From the NCBI GenBank assembly GCA_029027985.1, contig CP119076.1, positions 372,001-436,000 on the forward strand: DNA of 64,000 nt, read 5' to 3'. Source of the DNA: Klebsiella aerogenes (GTDB taxonomy: Bacteria; Pseudomonadota; Gammaproteobacteria; Enterobacterales; Enterobacteriaceae). The position numbers were made by a program, and so were the translations under genes. Shown here one piece after another: positions 9,030 through 21,420 of the stretch. The notes under the pieces were generated by a model. The model ran no database searches. It was given only the letters and a program-made list of their open reading frames with translations, and was not told where the DNA came from. The stretch's first letter is position 1. Every line of letters begins with the position of its first letter.

Positions 9030-11569
9030 GCGTTTTCCTCCACCAGAGTGACCGGGATACGCTCATACGGCGTGGCCGGGCGATGCTGGTCACGCTCCGG
9101 CACAACCTGAACGTTCGGGTCGCGCTGGGCGCTGTTGATAAAGTGTTTGAAGCGGGTCTGCGCCGCCGGATTGTTGACGGTTTCGGTCCATTCGCAGGCG
9201 AAGGCTTCGCGCAGGCGAGTTAACTCTTCTTCCAGATGCTCGTTCAGGCCCAGTTTATCGTCGATGATGACGCTGCGCAGATAGTCGATGCCGCCTTCCA
9301 TGTTGTCCAACCACGGCGCGGTACGGGTCAGCTTATCGGCGGTACGGATGTAGAACATCATAAAGCGGTCGAGATATTTGATCAGGGTTTCGCGATCGAG
9401 GTCCGCGGCCAGCAGATCGGCGTGGCGTGGTTTCATCCCGCCGTTACCGCAAACGTACAGGTTCCAGCCTTTCTCGGTGGCGATGATCCCGACGTCTTTC
9501 CCCTGGGCTTCCGCGCATTCGCGGGTACAGCCGGAGACGCCGAATTTCATTTTGTGCGGGGTGCGGATGCCTTTGTAGCGGTTTTCCAGCTCAACGCCGA
9601 AGCCGACGCTATCGCCGACGCCATAGCGGCACCAGGTGCTGCCGACGCAGGTTTTCGCCATACGCAGCGCTTTGGCATACGCATGGCCGGTTTCGAAGCC
9701 CGCTTCAATCAGCTGACGCCAGATTTCCGGTAGATCATCTTTCTGCGCGCCGAACAGGCCGATACGCTGGGAACCGGTAATTTTGGTGTACAGGTTGAAT
9801 TCGCGCGCGATACGGCCCACGGCAACCAACCCTTCCGGCGTGATTTCACCGCCCGCGGAGCGCGGGATGACCGAGTAGGTCCCGTCTTTCTGGATGTTGG
9901 CGAGGAAGTTATCGTTAGTATCCTGCAGCGGCGTGTGCTGCGGCTTGAGGATGTACTCATTCCAGCAGGAGGCCAGCAGGGAGCCAACCGTCGGTTTACA
10001 GACTTCGCAGCCGTAGCCCTGACCATGTTTTTCCAGCAGCTCATCAAAGGTTTTGATGCCTTCAACGCGAATCAGGTGGAACAGCTCCTGGCGAGAGTAG
10101 GCGAAGTGTTCGCACAGGTTGTTGTTGACTTCGATGCCCTGTTTCGCCAGTTCGGCGTTGAGCACCTGGGTGACCAGCGGGATACAGCCACCGCAGCCGG
10201 TACCGGCTTTGGTTTCTGCTTTCAGCGCCGCCACGGTGTGGCAGCCTTTGTTGATAGCGGCGATCAGGTCGCCTTTGCTGACGTCGAAGCAGGAACAAAT
10301 CTGCGCGCTGTCCGGCAGTTTATCCACGCCGATGGACGGCTTGCCGCTGCCGGCGTGGGCCGGGAGGATCAGCGAGTCCGGGTTTTCCGGCAGCTCGATG
10401 GCGTTCAGTACCAGCTGCAGCAGGTTGCCGTAATCGCTGGTATCGCCAACCAGTACCGCACCGAGCAGGGTTTTGTTGTCTTCGCTGACGATCAGGCGTT
10501 TGTAGACCTCTTTGCTTTCGTCGAGGTAAACGTAGCTACGGGCGCCCGGGGTACGACCGTGAGCGTCGCCAATACCGCCAACGTCAACACCGAGCAGTTT
10601 CAGCTTGGCGCTAAGGTCCGCGCCGGTGAACAGATTGTCGCTGCCGAGGATGTGGTCAACGGTGACCTGGGCCATTTTGTAGCCCGGTGCGACGAGCCCG
10701 TACACGCGGTTATTCCAGCTGGCGCATTCGCCGATGGCGTAGATATCCGGGTCGGAGGTCTGGCAGGTATCGTTCACCATGATGCCGCCACGTTGGGCGA
10801 CCGCCAGACCACACTGGGTAGCCAGCTTGTCGCGCGGACGGATACCGGTAGAGAAGACGATGAAATCGACCTGCAGTTCGCTACCATCGGCGAAGCGCAT
10901 CGTTTTGCGCGCTTCACTGCCCTGTTGGACGATCTCTTTGGTGTTTTTGCTGGTGTGAACTTTCACACCCATGCTTTCGATCTTACGTTTCAGCTGTTCG
11001 CCGCCCATCTGATCGAGCTGCTCGGCCATCAGCATCGGTGCAAACTCGATAACATGAGTTTCCACGCCGAGGTTTTTCAGTGCGCCAGCGGCTTCCAGAC
11101 CGAGCAAGCCGCCGCCAACGACTGCGCCGCGTTTGCTGCGGCGGGCGCAGGATTCGATAGCGTTAAGATCTTCAATGGTGCGATAGACGAAGCAATCCTG
11201 GGTTTCCGAACCTTTAATCGGTGGGATCCAGGGATATGAGCCAGTCGCCATAATCAGTTTGTCGTAGAAGACGGTACGGCCAGCGCTGGAGTGAATAACC
11301 TTCTCCTGGCGGTTGATCGTGATCGCGCGCTCGCCGATCAGTACCTTGACGCCGTGTTTCTCATAGAAACCTTCACGTACCAGCGACAACTCTTCAGCGG
11401 TGTGATGGGAGAAATAAGACGACAGGTGGACACGATCATAGGCGATACGCGGTTCTTCACAGAACACGGTAATGTCGAACTGTCCGGCAGGCGCCTTATC
11501 AAGAAGCTCTTCGATAAAGCGATGGCCAACCATGCCGTTACCGATAATAGCGATTCTGACTTTGCTCAT
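9026..11569 (-). CDS. nirB: nitrite reductase (NADH) large subunit NirB
   Basis: NirB carries electrons from NADH through FAD and iron-sulfur clusters to siroheme, where nitrite becomes ammonium. The 847-residue protein has an N-terminal FAD/NAD oxidoreductase half (IIGNGMVGHR near 8-17, VVGGGLLGLEA near 150-160), a BFD-like [2Fe-2S] domain with C425, C427, C459 and C462, a second Cys-containing segment (C486, C521, C524), and a siroheme/[4Fe-4S] domain with C641, C647, C681 and C685. All key residues are in place. It heads nirB-nirD-cysG and is preceded by an FNR site and a NarL/NarP-type site. Confidence 0.97.
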   Translation of the reverse strand: MSKVRIAIIGNGMVGHRFIEELLDKAPAGQFDITVFCEEPRIAYDRVHLSSYFSHHTAEELSLVREGFYEKHGVKVLIGERAITINRQEKVIHSSAGRTVFYDKLIMATGSYPWIPPIKGSETQDCFVYRTIEDLNAIESCARRSKRGAVVGGGLLGLEAAGALKNLGVETHVIEFAPMLMAEQLDQMGGEQLKRKIESMGVKVHTSKNTKEIVQQGSEARKTMRFADGSELQVDFIVFSTGIRPRDKLATQCGLAVAQRGGIMVNDTCQTSDPDIYAIGECASWNNRVYGLVAPGYKMAQVTVDHILGSDNLFTGADLSAKLKLLGVDVGGIGDAHGRTPGARSYVYLDESKEVYKRLIVSEDNKTLLGAVLVGDTSDYGNLLQLVLNAIELPENPDSLILPAHAGSGKPSIGVDKLPDSAQICSCFDVSKGDLIAAINKGCHTVAALKAETKAGTGCGGCIPLVTQVLNAELAKQGIEVNNNLCEHFAYSRQELFHLIRVEGIKTFDELLEKHGQGYGCEVCKPTVGSLLASCWNEYILKPQHTPLQDTNDNFLANIQKDGTYSVIPRSAGGEITPEGLVAVGRIAREFNLYTKITGSQRIGLFGAQKDDLPEIWRQLIEAGFETGHAYAKALRMAKTCVGSTWCRYGVGDSVGFGVELENRYKGIRTPHKMKFGVSGCTRECAEAQGKDVGIIATEKGWNLYVCGNGGMKPRHADLLAADLDRETLIKYLDRFMMFYIRTADKLTRTAPWLDNMEGGIDYLRSVIIDDKLGLNEHLEEELTRLREAFACEWTETVNNPAAQTRFKHFINSAQRDPNVQVVPERDQHRPATPYERIPVTLVEENA

Positions 11570-11627
11570 TTTTGCCTCGATTTCTTTTCTATTACCACCT
11601 ACCTTAACGATTCAGCCATTACACTTA

Positions 11628-11641
11628 TTGATACAAATCAA
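11628..11641 (-). promoter_or_regulatory. FNR-binding site of the nirB promoter
   Basis: TTGATACAAATCAA is a perfect match to the FNR consensus TTGAT-N4-ATCAA. Its centre at 11634.5 places the likely nirB start point near 11593 if the usual -41.5 spacing holds, and a TTAAGGT element (minus strand, 11601-11607) lies where the -10 region would be. This is the same arrangement as in E. coli nirB and predicts anaerobic activation. Confidence 0.88.
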
Positions 11642-11654
11642 TTTAGCCCTGACC

Positions 11655-11670
11655 TACCACTTAATAGGTA
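11655..11670 (-). promoter_or_regulatory. NarL/NarP 7-2-7 site upstream of nirB
   Basis: TACCACT-TA-ATAGGTA is an inverted pair of TACYNMT-type heptamers separated by two bases. Its centre (11662.5) is 28 bases upstream of the FNR-site centre, so at -69.5 if FNR is at -41.5, which is the known E. coli nirB geometry for nitrate/nitrite activation. Confidence 0.75.
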
Positions 11671-11785
11671 TAATTATGATTTCTCAAGGGTTTTCTAAGT
11701 GATGGAAAACTCAGGCTTTTCCTTTTTGCTCTTTTTGTGTACAAAATCAGCAGAAGAAATCAGCAATGTCCAGGAGTGCGAAATT

Positions 11786-13102
11786 ATGTCGATGACGCCG
11801 CTGTGGTTAATTCAGAACGTCCACCTGCCTGCCCGAGAAGGGCTGTGGCAAATTGCGATTGATAAAGGGCGATTCGGCGACATTACGCCGATGGGAGAGG
11901 CGCATAATGAAAGCTACGAGGTGCTTAACGCCCGCGGTGGTCTGGCTATTCCGCCGTTTATCGAACCGCATATTCATCTTGATACCACGCAAACGGCGGG
12001 CGAGCCGAACTGGAATCAGTCCGGGACGCTGTTCGAAGGTATCGAACGCTGGGCCGAGCGCAAGGCGTTGCTGAGCCATGAGGATGTGAAAGCCCGCGCA
12101 TGGAAAACTCTGCGTTGGCAAATCGCCAACGGTATTCAGTTTGTGCGTACCCATGTCGATGTGTCCGACCCGTCGCTGACTGCGCTGAAGGCGATGCTGG
12201 AAGTCAAACAAGAGGTAGCGCCATGGGTTGATTTGCAGATAGTCGCCTTCCCCCAGGAAGGGATTTTATCCTACCCCAATGGTGAGAGTTTACTGGAGGA
12301 GGCGTTGCGGTTGGGCGCTGACGTCGTCGGGGCGATCCCGCATTTTGAATTCACCCGCGAATATGGCGTTGAATCGCTGCATATCGCCTTCCGGCTGGCG
12401 CAAAAATACCAGCGCCAGTTGGATATTCACTGCGATGAAATCGACGATGAACAGTCGCGCTTTGTCGAAACGGTCGCCGCGCTGGCGCTAAAAGAGGGGG
12501 TTGGCCCCAGGGTGACCGCCAGCCACACCACCGCGATGCACTCTTATAATGGCGCCTATACCTCACGGCTGTTCCGTCTGTTGAAGCTCTCCGGCATTAA
12601 CTTTGTCGCTAACCCGTTGGTCAATATTCATCTACAGGGGCGCTTTGATGATTACCCGAAGCGGCGCGGTGTGACGCGGGTGAAAGAGCTGATGGCCGCA
12701 GGCATTAACGTCTGCTTCGGCCACGATGACGTATTTGATCCGTGGTATCCGCTGGGAACCGGCAACATGTTGCAGGTGTTGCATATGGGGCTGCATGTTT
12801 GTCAGTTGATGGGCTATCAGCAGATTAACGAGAGTTTGCAGCTGATTACCGACAATAGCGCCAGAACATTTGGCCTCAGCGATTATGGCATTGCCACGGG
12901 GAACCCGGCTAACCTGGTGATTCTGCCGGCGGAAAATGGCTTTGAGGCGGTACGCTGCCAGGTGCCGGTGCGCTGGTCGATTCGTCAGGGTAGGGTGATC
13001 GCCACGACGCAGTTGGCGCAGACGTGGATCCAGACGGATAAAGGCGGGGAGGAGCTGTTCTTTACGAAGAATAACCCCTTTGCCGAAGCAAAGGGGTTTT
13101 AG
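11786..13102 (+). CDS. cytosine-deaminase-like amidohydrolase
   Basis: This is a 438-residue metal-dependent amidohydrolase of the cytosine deaminase (CodA) type, which releases ammonia from cytosine or related bases such as isoguanine. Metal and catalytic signatures are HxH in EPHIHLD (H62, H64), the HCDEIDDEQ segment, ASHTTAMH and [18 protein letters not shown] chose the ATG at 11786 because AGGAG lies nine bases before it; upstream in-frame codons back to 11699 overlap the nirB regulatory region. It stands alone, divergent from nirB and convergent with tsgA; no codB-like transporter is adjacent. Its last codons contain a terminator hairpin. Exact substrate is uncertain. Confidence 0.88.
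   Translation: MSMTPLWLIQNVHLPAREGLWQIAIDKGRFGDITPMGEAHNESYEVLNARGGLAIPPFIEPHIHLDTTQTAGEPNWNQSGTLFEGIERWAERKALLSHEDVKARAWKTLRWQIANGIQFVRTHVDVSDPSLTALKAMLEVKQEVAPWVDLQIVAFPQEGILSYPNGESLLEEALRLGADVVGAIPHFEFTREYGVESLHIAFRLAQKYQRQLDIHCDEIDDEQSRFVETVAALALKEGVGPRVTASHTTAMHSYNGAYTSRLFRLLKLSGINFVANPLVNIHLQGRFDDYPKRRGVTRVKELMAAGINVCFGHDDVFDPWYPLGTGNMLQVLHMGLHVCQLMGYQQINESLQLITDNSARTFGLSDYGIATGNPANLVILPAENGFEAVRCQVPVRWSIRQGRVIATTQLAQTWIQTDKGGEELFFTKNNPFAEAKGF
13073..13100. terminator. terminator inside the 3' end of the cytosine-deaminase-like gene
   Basis: AACCCCTTTGC (13073-13083) pairs with GCAAAGGGGTT (13088-13098) around a four-base loop and is followed by TTTT counting the stem end. It encodes the last residues PFAEAKGF, so the same bases serve as protein code and as terminator for both this gene and, in the other direction, possible transcripts passing beyond tsgA, whose stop lies only a few bases away. 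Confidence 0.75.
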
Positions 13103-13104
13103 GC

Positions 13105-14283
13105 TTAGTGCGCCGACGCGTTCTGGCGATGGCGGGAAACGAAGCCGAGGATCAGACACATCACGAATACCACGGCATAGAGACCGTTAGCGGTATGCAG
13201 CGCCGCCAGAGGGCCGCTGGCGGCAACAATCGGTCCGGTCACCACGAAGGTCAGCATGGTGCCGATGGTGCCGCAGGTCAGAATGAAGTTAACCAGCTTC
13301 GGTGAAGAGACTTTAGTCTGCAGCGAACCAAGGGTGATGATCGAGGTGTAGATGGCGCTGGAGAAGAAGCCCAGGGTCAGGATGAACCATGGCATATGCT
13401 CCGGCGAACCGTTGATAAACAGATACATCAGCACTGTCGCCAGGCCCGCCAGCACGGTCAGAATGCGCTGCAGGTCAAAGAAGCGCAGGATGAAGCTGAA
13501 TGACCACATGCCGATCATATAGGACATCCAGAAATCACTAACCAGTTTGCCAGCGTCGCCGAGGCTCATTCCGAGGCCTTTCGCGTATTCTGGCACCCAG
13601 GAGATAAAGCCCAACTGACCGAGGATGTAGCACAGCGCGGCGACGGAGAGGAACAGCACGCCGATGCCCCATTTCTCTTTCACCACCGGTTGGCTGTTTT
13701 CGGCCTGCGCTTTATTGCCGAGCACCGGGAAATCGCAACCGAAAGTCAGCACAAAGATAGCCAGGTAGACCAGGCCGATGCAGGCGTACACCCAATACCA
13801 CTCGATACTCCGCGCCAGCAGAACCGCGGCGACCATCGGGAAAATCATCCCCGCCATGCTGAAGAAGGAGTCGGTAAACAGCAGACGCGCGCCTCTCTGG
13901 CGACCTTCATACATGTGGGTGATCAGGAAAGTACCGATCGACATGGTGATCCCGCTGACCAATCCGAGTACGAACATGGAGGCGGAGAACAGCGTCAGGC
14001 TGTGGCCGAACATCAGCCCGGCAATCGCCAACAGCATCAGGATAAAGCCGAAGCGCAGCTGGGTTTTCAGCGGCACGATTTCCATCAACCACGCATTGAG
14101 GAAGATAGAAATCAGAATACCGGCATTGAGGAAGGTAAAGGTGTTACTCATACTGGACACCGGAAGATGGAAATAATCTGCGATGTTCCCCATCACCATC
14201 CCGGTGACGATCACCAACGCGCCAGTCAGGGCGTAGGAGAAGAAGCTGATCCATGTGAGCTTGATACGGTTGCTGTTAGTCAT
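13105..14283 (-). CDS. tsgA: MFS transporter TsgA
   Basis: TsgA is an inner-membrane protein of the major facilitator superfamily with about 12 hydrophobic segments; its substrate is not established. From the ATG at 14283 it has 392 residues and starts [20 protein letters not shown], as in E. coli. An upstream in-frame codon would add 22 unconserved residues and is not favoured. It converges on the cytosine-deaminase-like gene with two bases between the stop codons. A CRP site lies about 125 bases upstream, between tsgA and ppiA. Confidence 0.93.
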   Translation of the reverse strand: MTNSNRIKLTWISFFSYALTGALVIVTGMVMGNIADYFHLPVSSMSNTFTFLNAGILISIFLNAWLMEIVPLKTQLRFGFILMLLAIAGLMFGHSLTLFSASMFVLGLVSGITMSIGTFLITHMYEGRQRGARLLFTDSFFSMAGMIFPMVAAVLLARSIEWYWVYACIGLVYLAIFVLTFGCDFPVLGNKAQAENSQPVVKEKWGIGVLFLSVAALCYILGQLGFISWVPEYAKGLGMSLGDAGKLVSDFWMSYMIGMWSFSFILRFFDLQRILTVLAGLATVLMYLFINGSPEHMPWFILTLGFFSSAIYTSIITLGSLQTKVSSPKLVNFILTCGTIGTMLTFVVTGPIVAASGPLAALHTANGLYAVVFVMCLILGFVSRHRQNASAH

Positions 14284-14405
14284 GACAGGCCTGTGAATAG
14301 AAATATAAAGCGCAGTTGACACTGCGCCGGGCGCACAGATTTTATTCATTCAAGTGATGTAAGCAAACGTTTATATTGAAATGTAGAACTTTTTGCATGG
14401 TTTAG

Positions 14406-14421
14406 TGTGATGTGCATCACA
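14406..14421. promoter_or_regulatory. CRP-binding site between tsgA and ppiA
   Basis: TGTGATGTGCATCACA matches the CRP consensus TGTGA-N6-TCACA at every specified position. It lies in the 277-base divergent region. CRP control of ppiA is known in E. coli; whether tsgA also responds cannot be told from the sequence. Confidence 0.88.
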
Positions 14422-14551
14422 TTTGTGGTTTTGGTCAGGGCACGGTACGTTCGTAACAAGTGTTTCAGCTAAGTAAAATTAGGTAAAAGGCTGGCTCACT
14501 ATGCAAAGGCTCTTTAGAATCAAGGCACTTGCTTTTTATCTGCTCCGTTAA

Positions 14552-15130
<579 letters not shown>

Positions 15131-15140
15131 CCTTCTTCTG

Positions 15141-15164
15141 GCGCGAGCGGCCTGCTCGCGCTTT
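15141..15164 (+). terminator. probable ppiA terminator
   Basis: GCGCGAGC (15141-15148) and GCTCGCGC (15154-15161) form a perfect eight-base stem with a GGCCT loop, followed by only three T's, so it may be a weak terminator. Confidence 0.5.
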
Positions 15165-15236
15165 GCATGCCTCTCTGCGTAACCTGGAATTGCTGCTTAT
15201 ACTTGTGGCACACAGGGGACAATAAGGGAGGCGACC

Positions 15237-15404
15237 ATGCGTTTACTCACCGATAAGCAAAAATCCCGACTCTGGGAACAGACCCGCAATGCTAATTTTC
15301 AGGCCAGCCGACGTCTTGAAGGTGCGACGGTGCCGCTGATTAGTCTGACGGCTGATGAAGCGCTGGCGCGTCTTGCCGAGCTGAGGAGGCGTCATGAGCG
15401 ATAA
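15237..15404 (+). CDS. yhfG: YhfG, antitoxin-like partner of Fic
   Basis: A 55-residue protein starting [18 protein letters not shown], preceded by AGGGAGG. It matches the YhfG family, small partners encoded just before Fic proteins in enterobacteria. It contains S24-RRL-E28-G29, which fits the (S/T)xxxE(G/N) inhibitory motif by which class I Fic antitoxins place a glutamate in the Fic ATP pocket. Its stop codon lies inside fic (11-base overlap), so the two are translationally coupled. The role as an inhibitor is inferred from family knowledge and this motif. Confidence 0.88.
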   Translation: MRLLTDKQKSRLWEQTRNANFQASRRLEGATVPLISLTADEALARLAELRRRHER

Positions 15405-15996
15405 ATATGGCGACGACCGCGACCCCTATCTCTATCCCGCGTTGGATGTGCTCCGCAACCGATTAGGCATTCATCAGGCGCAGCGTCTGGAACAGACGGC
15501 CTGGGAAATCACCTCTTTGCGCGCCGCGACGATCCCACTGGGGCCGCGTGGCCGCGGTTTGCCGCATCTCTGCGCTATTCATCGTCAGCTTTATCAGGAC
15601 CTGTTTGACTGGGCGGGCAAGCTGCGGGAAATCGATATCTACCAGGGCGACACGCCGTTTTGCCACTTCGCGTGGATAGAAAAAGAGGGCAACGCGCTGA
15701 TGCGCGGGTTGGAAGAAGAGAACTACCTCTGCGATCTCCCCAGGGAGACCTTCGTCGAACGCCTGAGTTGGTACTATGGCGAAATCAACGTTCTGCATCC
15801 GTTCCGTCTCGGCAATGGCCTGGCGCAGCGTATTTTCTTCGAGCAGTTGGCGATTCATGCCGGCTACCTGCTGGGCTGGCGGGACGTCGAGCCGGATGAG
15901 TGGAACCAGGCGAATCAGTTAGGAGCGATGGGCGATCCGGAACCGCTGGAACGGATCTTTCGTAAAGTGGTAAGCGAAGCGCGGGAATCTGAGTAG
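15394..15996 (+). CDS. fic: Fic domain protein (putative AMP transferase)
   Basis: Fic-family proteins usually transfer AMP from ATP to target proteins. This 200-residue member has the core motif [12 protein letters not shown] at 135-146. Compared with the canonical HxFx(D/E)GNGRxxR, the catalytic H135 and the GNG anion loop are kept, but the metal-binding acidic position is L139 and the first Arg is L143. Activity is therefore uncertain. It overlaps yhfG and lies just upstream of pabA, the conserved enterobacterial arrangement; an effect on folate synthesis was suggested by the name (filamentation induced by cAMP) but cannot be read from the sequence. Confidence 0.94.
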   Translation: MSDKYGDDRDPYLYPALDVLRNRLGIHQAQRLEQTAWEITSLRAATIPLGPRGRGLPHLCAIHRQLYQDLFDWAGKLREIDIYQGDTPFCHFAWIEKEGNALMRGLEEENYLCDLPRETFVERLSWYYGEINVLHPFRLGNGLAQRIFFEQLAIHAGYLLGWRDVEPDEWNQANQLGAMGDPEPLERIFRKVVSEARESE

Positions 15997-16028
15997 AATA
16001 GCCCGGTTTTGTTTTTTCCGGAGCCGCT

Positions 16029-16592
16029 ATGATCCTGCTAATCGACAACTATGACTCTTTCACCTGGAATCTGTATCAGTACTTTTGCGAACTGGGCGCT
16101 GAGGTGCTGGTCAAGCGCAACGATGAGTTGACGCTGGAAGAGATCGCGTTGTTGGCGCCGGAGAAAATCGTTATCTCACCGGGCCCCTGTACGCCAGATG
16201 AATCCGGCATTTCGCTGGCGGTCATCCGCCACTACGCGGGGAAAACGCCATTGCTTGGCGTCTGCCTCGGACACCAGGCGATAGCACAGGTTTTCGGGGC
16301 CACTATCGTGCGCGCCGCGAAGGTCATGCACGGTAAAACGTCGCTTATCGAACATACCGGGGAAGGGGTTTTTCAGGGGCTGAATAATCCGCTTACCGTG
16401 ACCCGTTACCATTCCCTGGTCATCGACCCGCCAACGCTCCCCGATGCTTTTATCGTGACCGCCCGCAGCGCTAGCGGTGAAATTATGGGGATTCGTCACC
16501 GCCAGTGGGATCTGGAAGGGGTACAGTTCCACCCGGAGAGCATTCTTAGCGAGCAGGGACATCAGCTGTTGGAAAACTTCCTCAAACGCTGA
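16029..16592 (+). CDS. pabA: aminodeoxychorismate synthase glutamine amidotransferase
   Basis: PabA releases ammonia from glutamine for PabB, which turns chorismate into 4-amino-4-deoxychorismate on the way to folate. It is a class I glutamine amidotransferase of 187 residues with nucleophile C79 in GVCLGHQ and H168 and E170 in QFHPES; the oxyanion segment SPGPCTPDE is also present. The start is well supported by CCGGAG upstream. It is closely related to TrpG-type subunits, but its place between fic and argD fixes the identity. Confidence 0.96.
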   Translation: MILLIDNYDSFTWNLYQYFCELGAEVLVKRNDELTLEEIALLAPEKIVISPGPCTPDESGISLAVIRHYAGKTPLLGVCLGHQAIAQVFGATIVRAAKVMHGKTSLIEHTGEGVFQGLNNPLTVTRYHSLVIDPPTLPDAFIVTARSASGEIMGIRHRQWDLEGVQFHPESILSEQGHQLLENFLKR

Positions 16593-16634
16593 TTTGTAGT
16601 TGCCATTGTCTGATTTATTATGCATATTTTGTGA

Positions 16635-19965
<3,331 letters not shown>

Positions 19966-19975
19966 GGGGGAAACA

Positions 19976-20009
19976 AAAACGGCGTACTGCGCGGGGCAGT
20001 ACGCCGTTT
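19976..20009 (-). terminator. crp terminator
   Basis: AAACGGCGTACTGC (19977-19990) and GCAGTACGCCGTTT (19996-20009) are perfect inverted repeats with a five-base loop. On the minus strand the stem ends in TTTTTG just after the crp stop codon, giving a strong intrinsic terminator before yhfK. Confidence 0.88.
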
Positions 20010-20015
20010 GCCGAC

Positions 20016-20648
20016 TTAACGGGTACCGTAGACGACGATAGTTTTACCGTGTGCGGAGATCAGGTTTTGATCTTCCAGCATCTTCAGGATACGACCAACG
20101 GTTTCACGAGAGCAACCGACGATCTGACCGATTTCCTGACGGGTGATTTTGATCTGCATTCCGTCCGGGTGGGTCATGGCGTCAGGTTGTTTTGCCAGAT
20201 TCAGCAAGGTCTGAGCGATACGACCTGTCACGTCGAGGAAGGCGAGGTTACCGACTTTCTCTGAAGTGACCTGCAGACGACGCGCCATCTGCGAAGAGAG
20301 GCGCATCAGAATATCCGGGTTCACCTGGATTAACTGACGAAATTTTTTGTAAGAGATCTCGGCCACTTCACATGCGGTTTTCGCACGTACCCAGGCACTA
20401 CGTTCCTGACCTTCTTCAAACAGGCCTAATTCACCGATGAAATCGCCCTGGTTGAGGTAAGAGAGGATCATCTCTTTACCTTCTTCATCCTTGATGAGTA
20501 CAGCCACGGAGCCTTTTACGATGTAGTAAAGCGTTTCTGCTTTCTCACCCTGGTGAATCAGCGTGCTCTTTGATGGGTACTTATGAATGTGGCAATGAGA
20601 CAAGAACCATTCAAGGGTAGGGTCTGTTTGCGGTTTGCCAAGCACCAT
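20016..20648 (-). CDS. crp: cAMP receptor protein (catabolite activator)
   Basis: CRP binds cAMP and then TGTGA-N6-TCACA sites to control carbon-source genes. The 210-residue protein has the N-terminal cyclic-nucleotide fold with [19 protein letters not shown] (phosphate-binding Arg and Ser) and the C-terminal helix-turn-helix [19 protein letters not shown]. It appears identical or nearly so to the E. coli protein. A perfect CRP site occurs between tsgA and ppiA within this window. A probable autoregulatory site lies in its own leader. Confidence 0.98.
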   Translation of the reverse strand: MVLGKPQTDPTLEWFLSHCHIHKYPSKSTLIHQGEKAETLYYIVKGSVAVLIKDEEGKEMILSYLNQGDFIGELGLFEEGQERSAWVRAKTACEVAEISYKKFRQLIQVNPDILMRLSSQMARRLQVTSEKVGNLAFLDVTGRIAQTLLNLAKQPDAMTHPDGMQIKITRQEIGQIVGCSRETVGRILKMLEDQNLISAHGKTIVVYGTR

Positions 20649-20952
20649 GCGCGGTTATCCTCTGTTATAAGCTATCTCCGGACGCCGACACTACACGGCA
20701 TCCGGGCATGCAATCGTATTTTTCCCTATGCCTGGGAAGCTGGCTGCTCAATTTATACAGCCTGTAATGTGAACTCCTCAGCATACATGCGGTACATCAA
20801 TGTATTACTGTAGCATCCAGACTGTTTTAGCATAGCTTTCACCGCATGTCTCCTGGTGTCTCGCTTCAGCATGACCCAGGTCGCCTTCCGTTGCGAGATT
20901 TGTTATGTGCGCGTAATCTGTCAGGAAAATTGCAACAGCGGAGTTATATTTT
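20649..20952. promoter_or_regulatory. crp-yhfA divergent regulatory region
   Basis: This 304-base region has no gene. On the minus strand it holds a likely crp P1 -10 element TACAGT (20807-20812) with a weak -35, giving a leader of roughly 150 bases. A CRP-like site with one perfect half, TGTGA at 20768-20772 followed by a degenerate half, lies downstream of that start, where CRP represses crp in E. coli. The crp-proximal leader includes CTTATAACAGAGGATAACC just before the start codon, the conserved crp ribosome-binding region. Confidence 0.6.
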
Positions 20953-21357
20953 ATGCAAGCGCGTGTGAAATGGGTGGAAGGTCTAACCTTCATCGGTGAG
21001 TCGGCCTCTGGCCACCAGATTTTGATGGATGGCAACTCCGGAGATAAAGCGCCAAGCCCGATGGAGATGGTGCTGATGGCGGCAGGCGGTTGCAGCGCGA
21101 TTGACGTCGTGTCGATTCTGCAGAAAGGACGCCAAAACGTAACCAACTGCGAAGTGAAGCTAACCTCTGAGCGCCGTGAAGAGGCGCCGCGCCTGTTTAC
21201 CCATATCAATCTGCACTTTATCGTTACCGGCAAAGAGCTGAAAGATGCGGCGGTTTCCCGGGCGGTAGACCTGTCGGCGGAGAAGTACTGCTCGGTCGCG
21301 CTGATGCTGGAGAAGGCTGTCAACATCACCCACTCCTACGAAGTGATCGACGCCTGA
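20953..21357 (+). CDS. yhfA: OsmC-family protein YhfA
   Basis: A 134-residue OsmC/Ohr-fold protein. Family members reduce organic hydroperoxides with a pair of cysteines; here C47 in AAGGCSAIDVV and C113 in EKYCSVALM are at the expected positions. The physiological substrate of YhfA is unknown. It is transcribed divergently from crp and is followed by an intrinsic terminator before the convergent prkB gene. Confidence 0.93.
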   Translation: MQARVKWVEGLTFIGESASGHQILMDGNSGDKAPSPMEMVLMAAGGCSAIDVVSILQKGRQNVTNCEVKLTSERREEAPRLFTHINLHFIVTGKELKDAAVSRAVDLSAEKYCSVALMLEKAVNITHSYEVIDA

Positions 21358-21379
21358 GCGAATTAACTCGGCAGGATGC

Positions 21380-21412
21380 AAACCCCGGTAGCACAGCGCT
21401 GCCGGGGTTTTA
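21380..21412. terminator. yhfA/prkB terminator
   Basis: AAACCCCGGTAGC (21380-21392) pairs with GCTGCCGGGGTTT (21398-21410) with one G-T pair and a short loop, followed by TATTTT. It lies between two convergent genes and has A's on the other side, so it can serve both. Confidence 0.85.
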
Positions 21413-21420
21413 TTTTGCGT

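Noticed and set aside
9935-11239. A 434-codon open frame on the strand opposite nirB
   Set aside because: It has no recognisable domain, lies wholly antisense to a well-conserved gene and is produced by the codon bias of high-GC nirB; no ribosome site or promoter seen.
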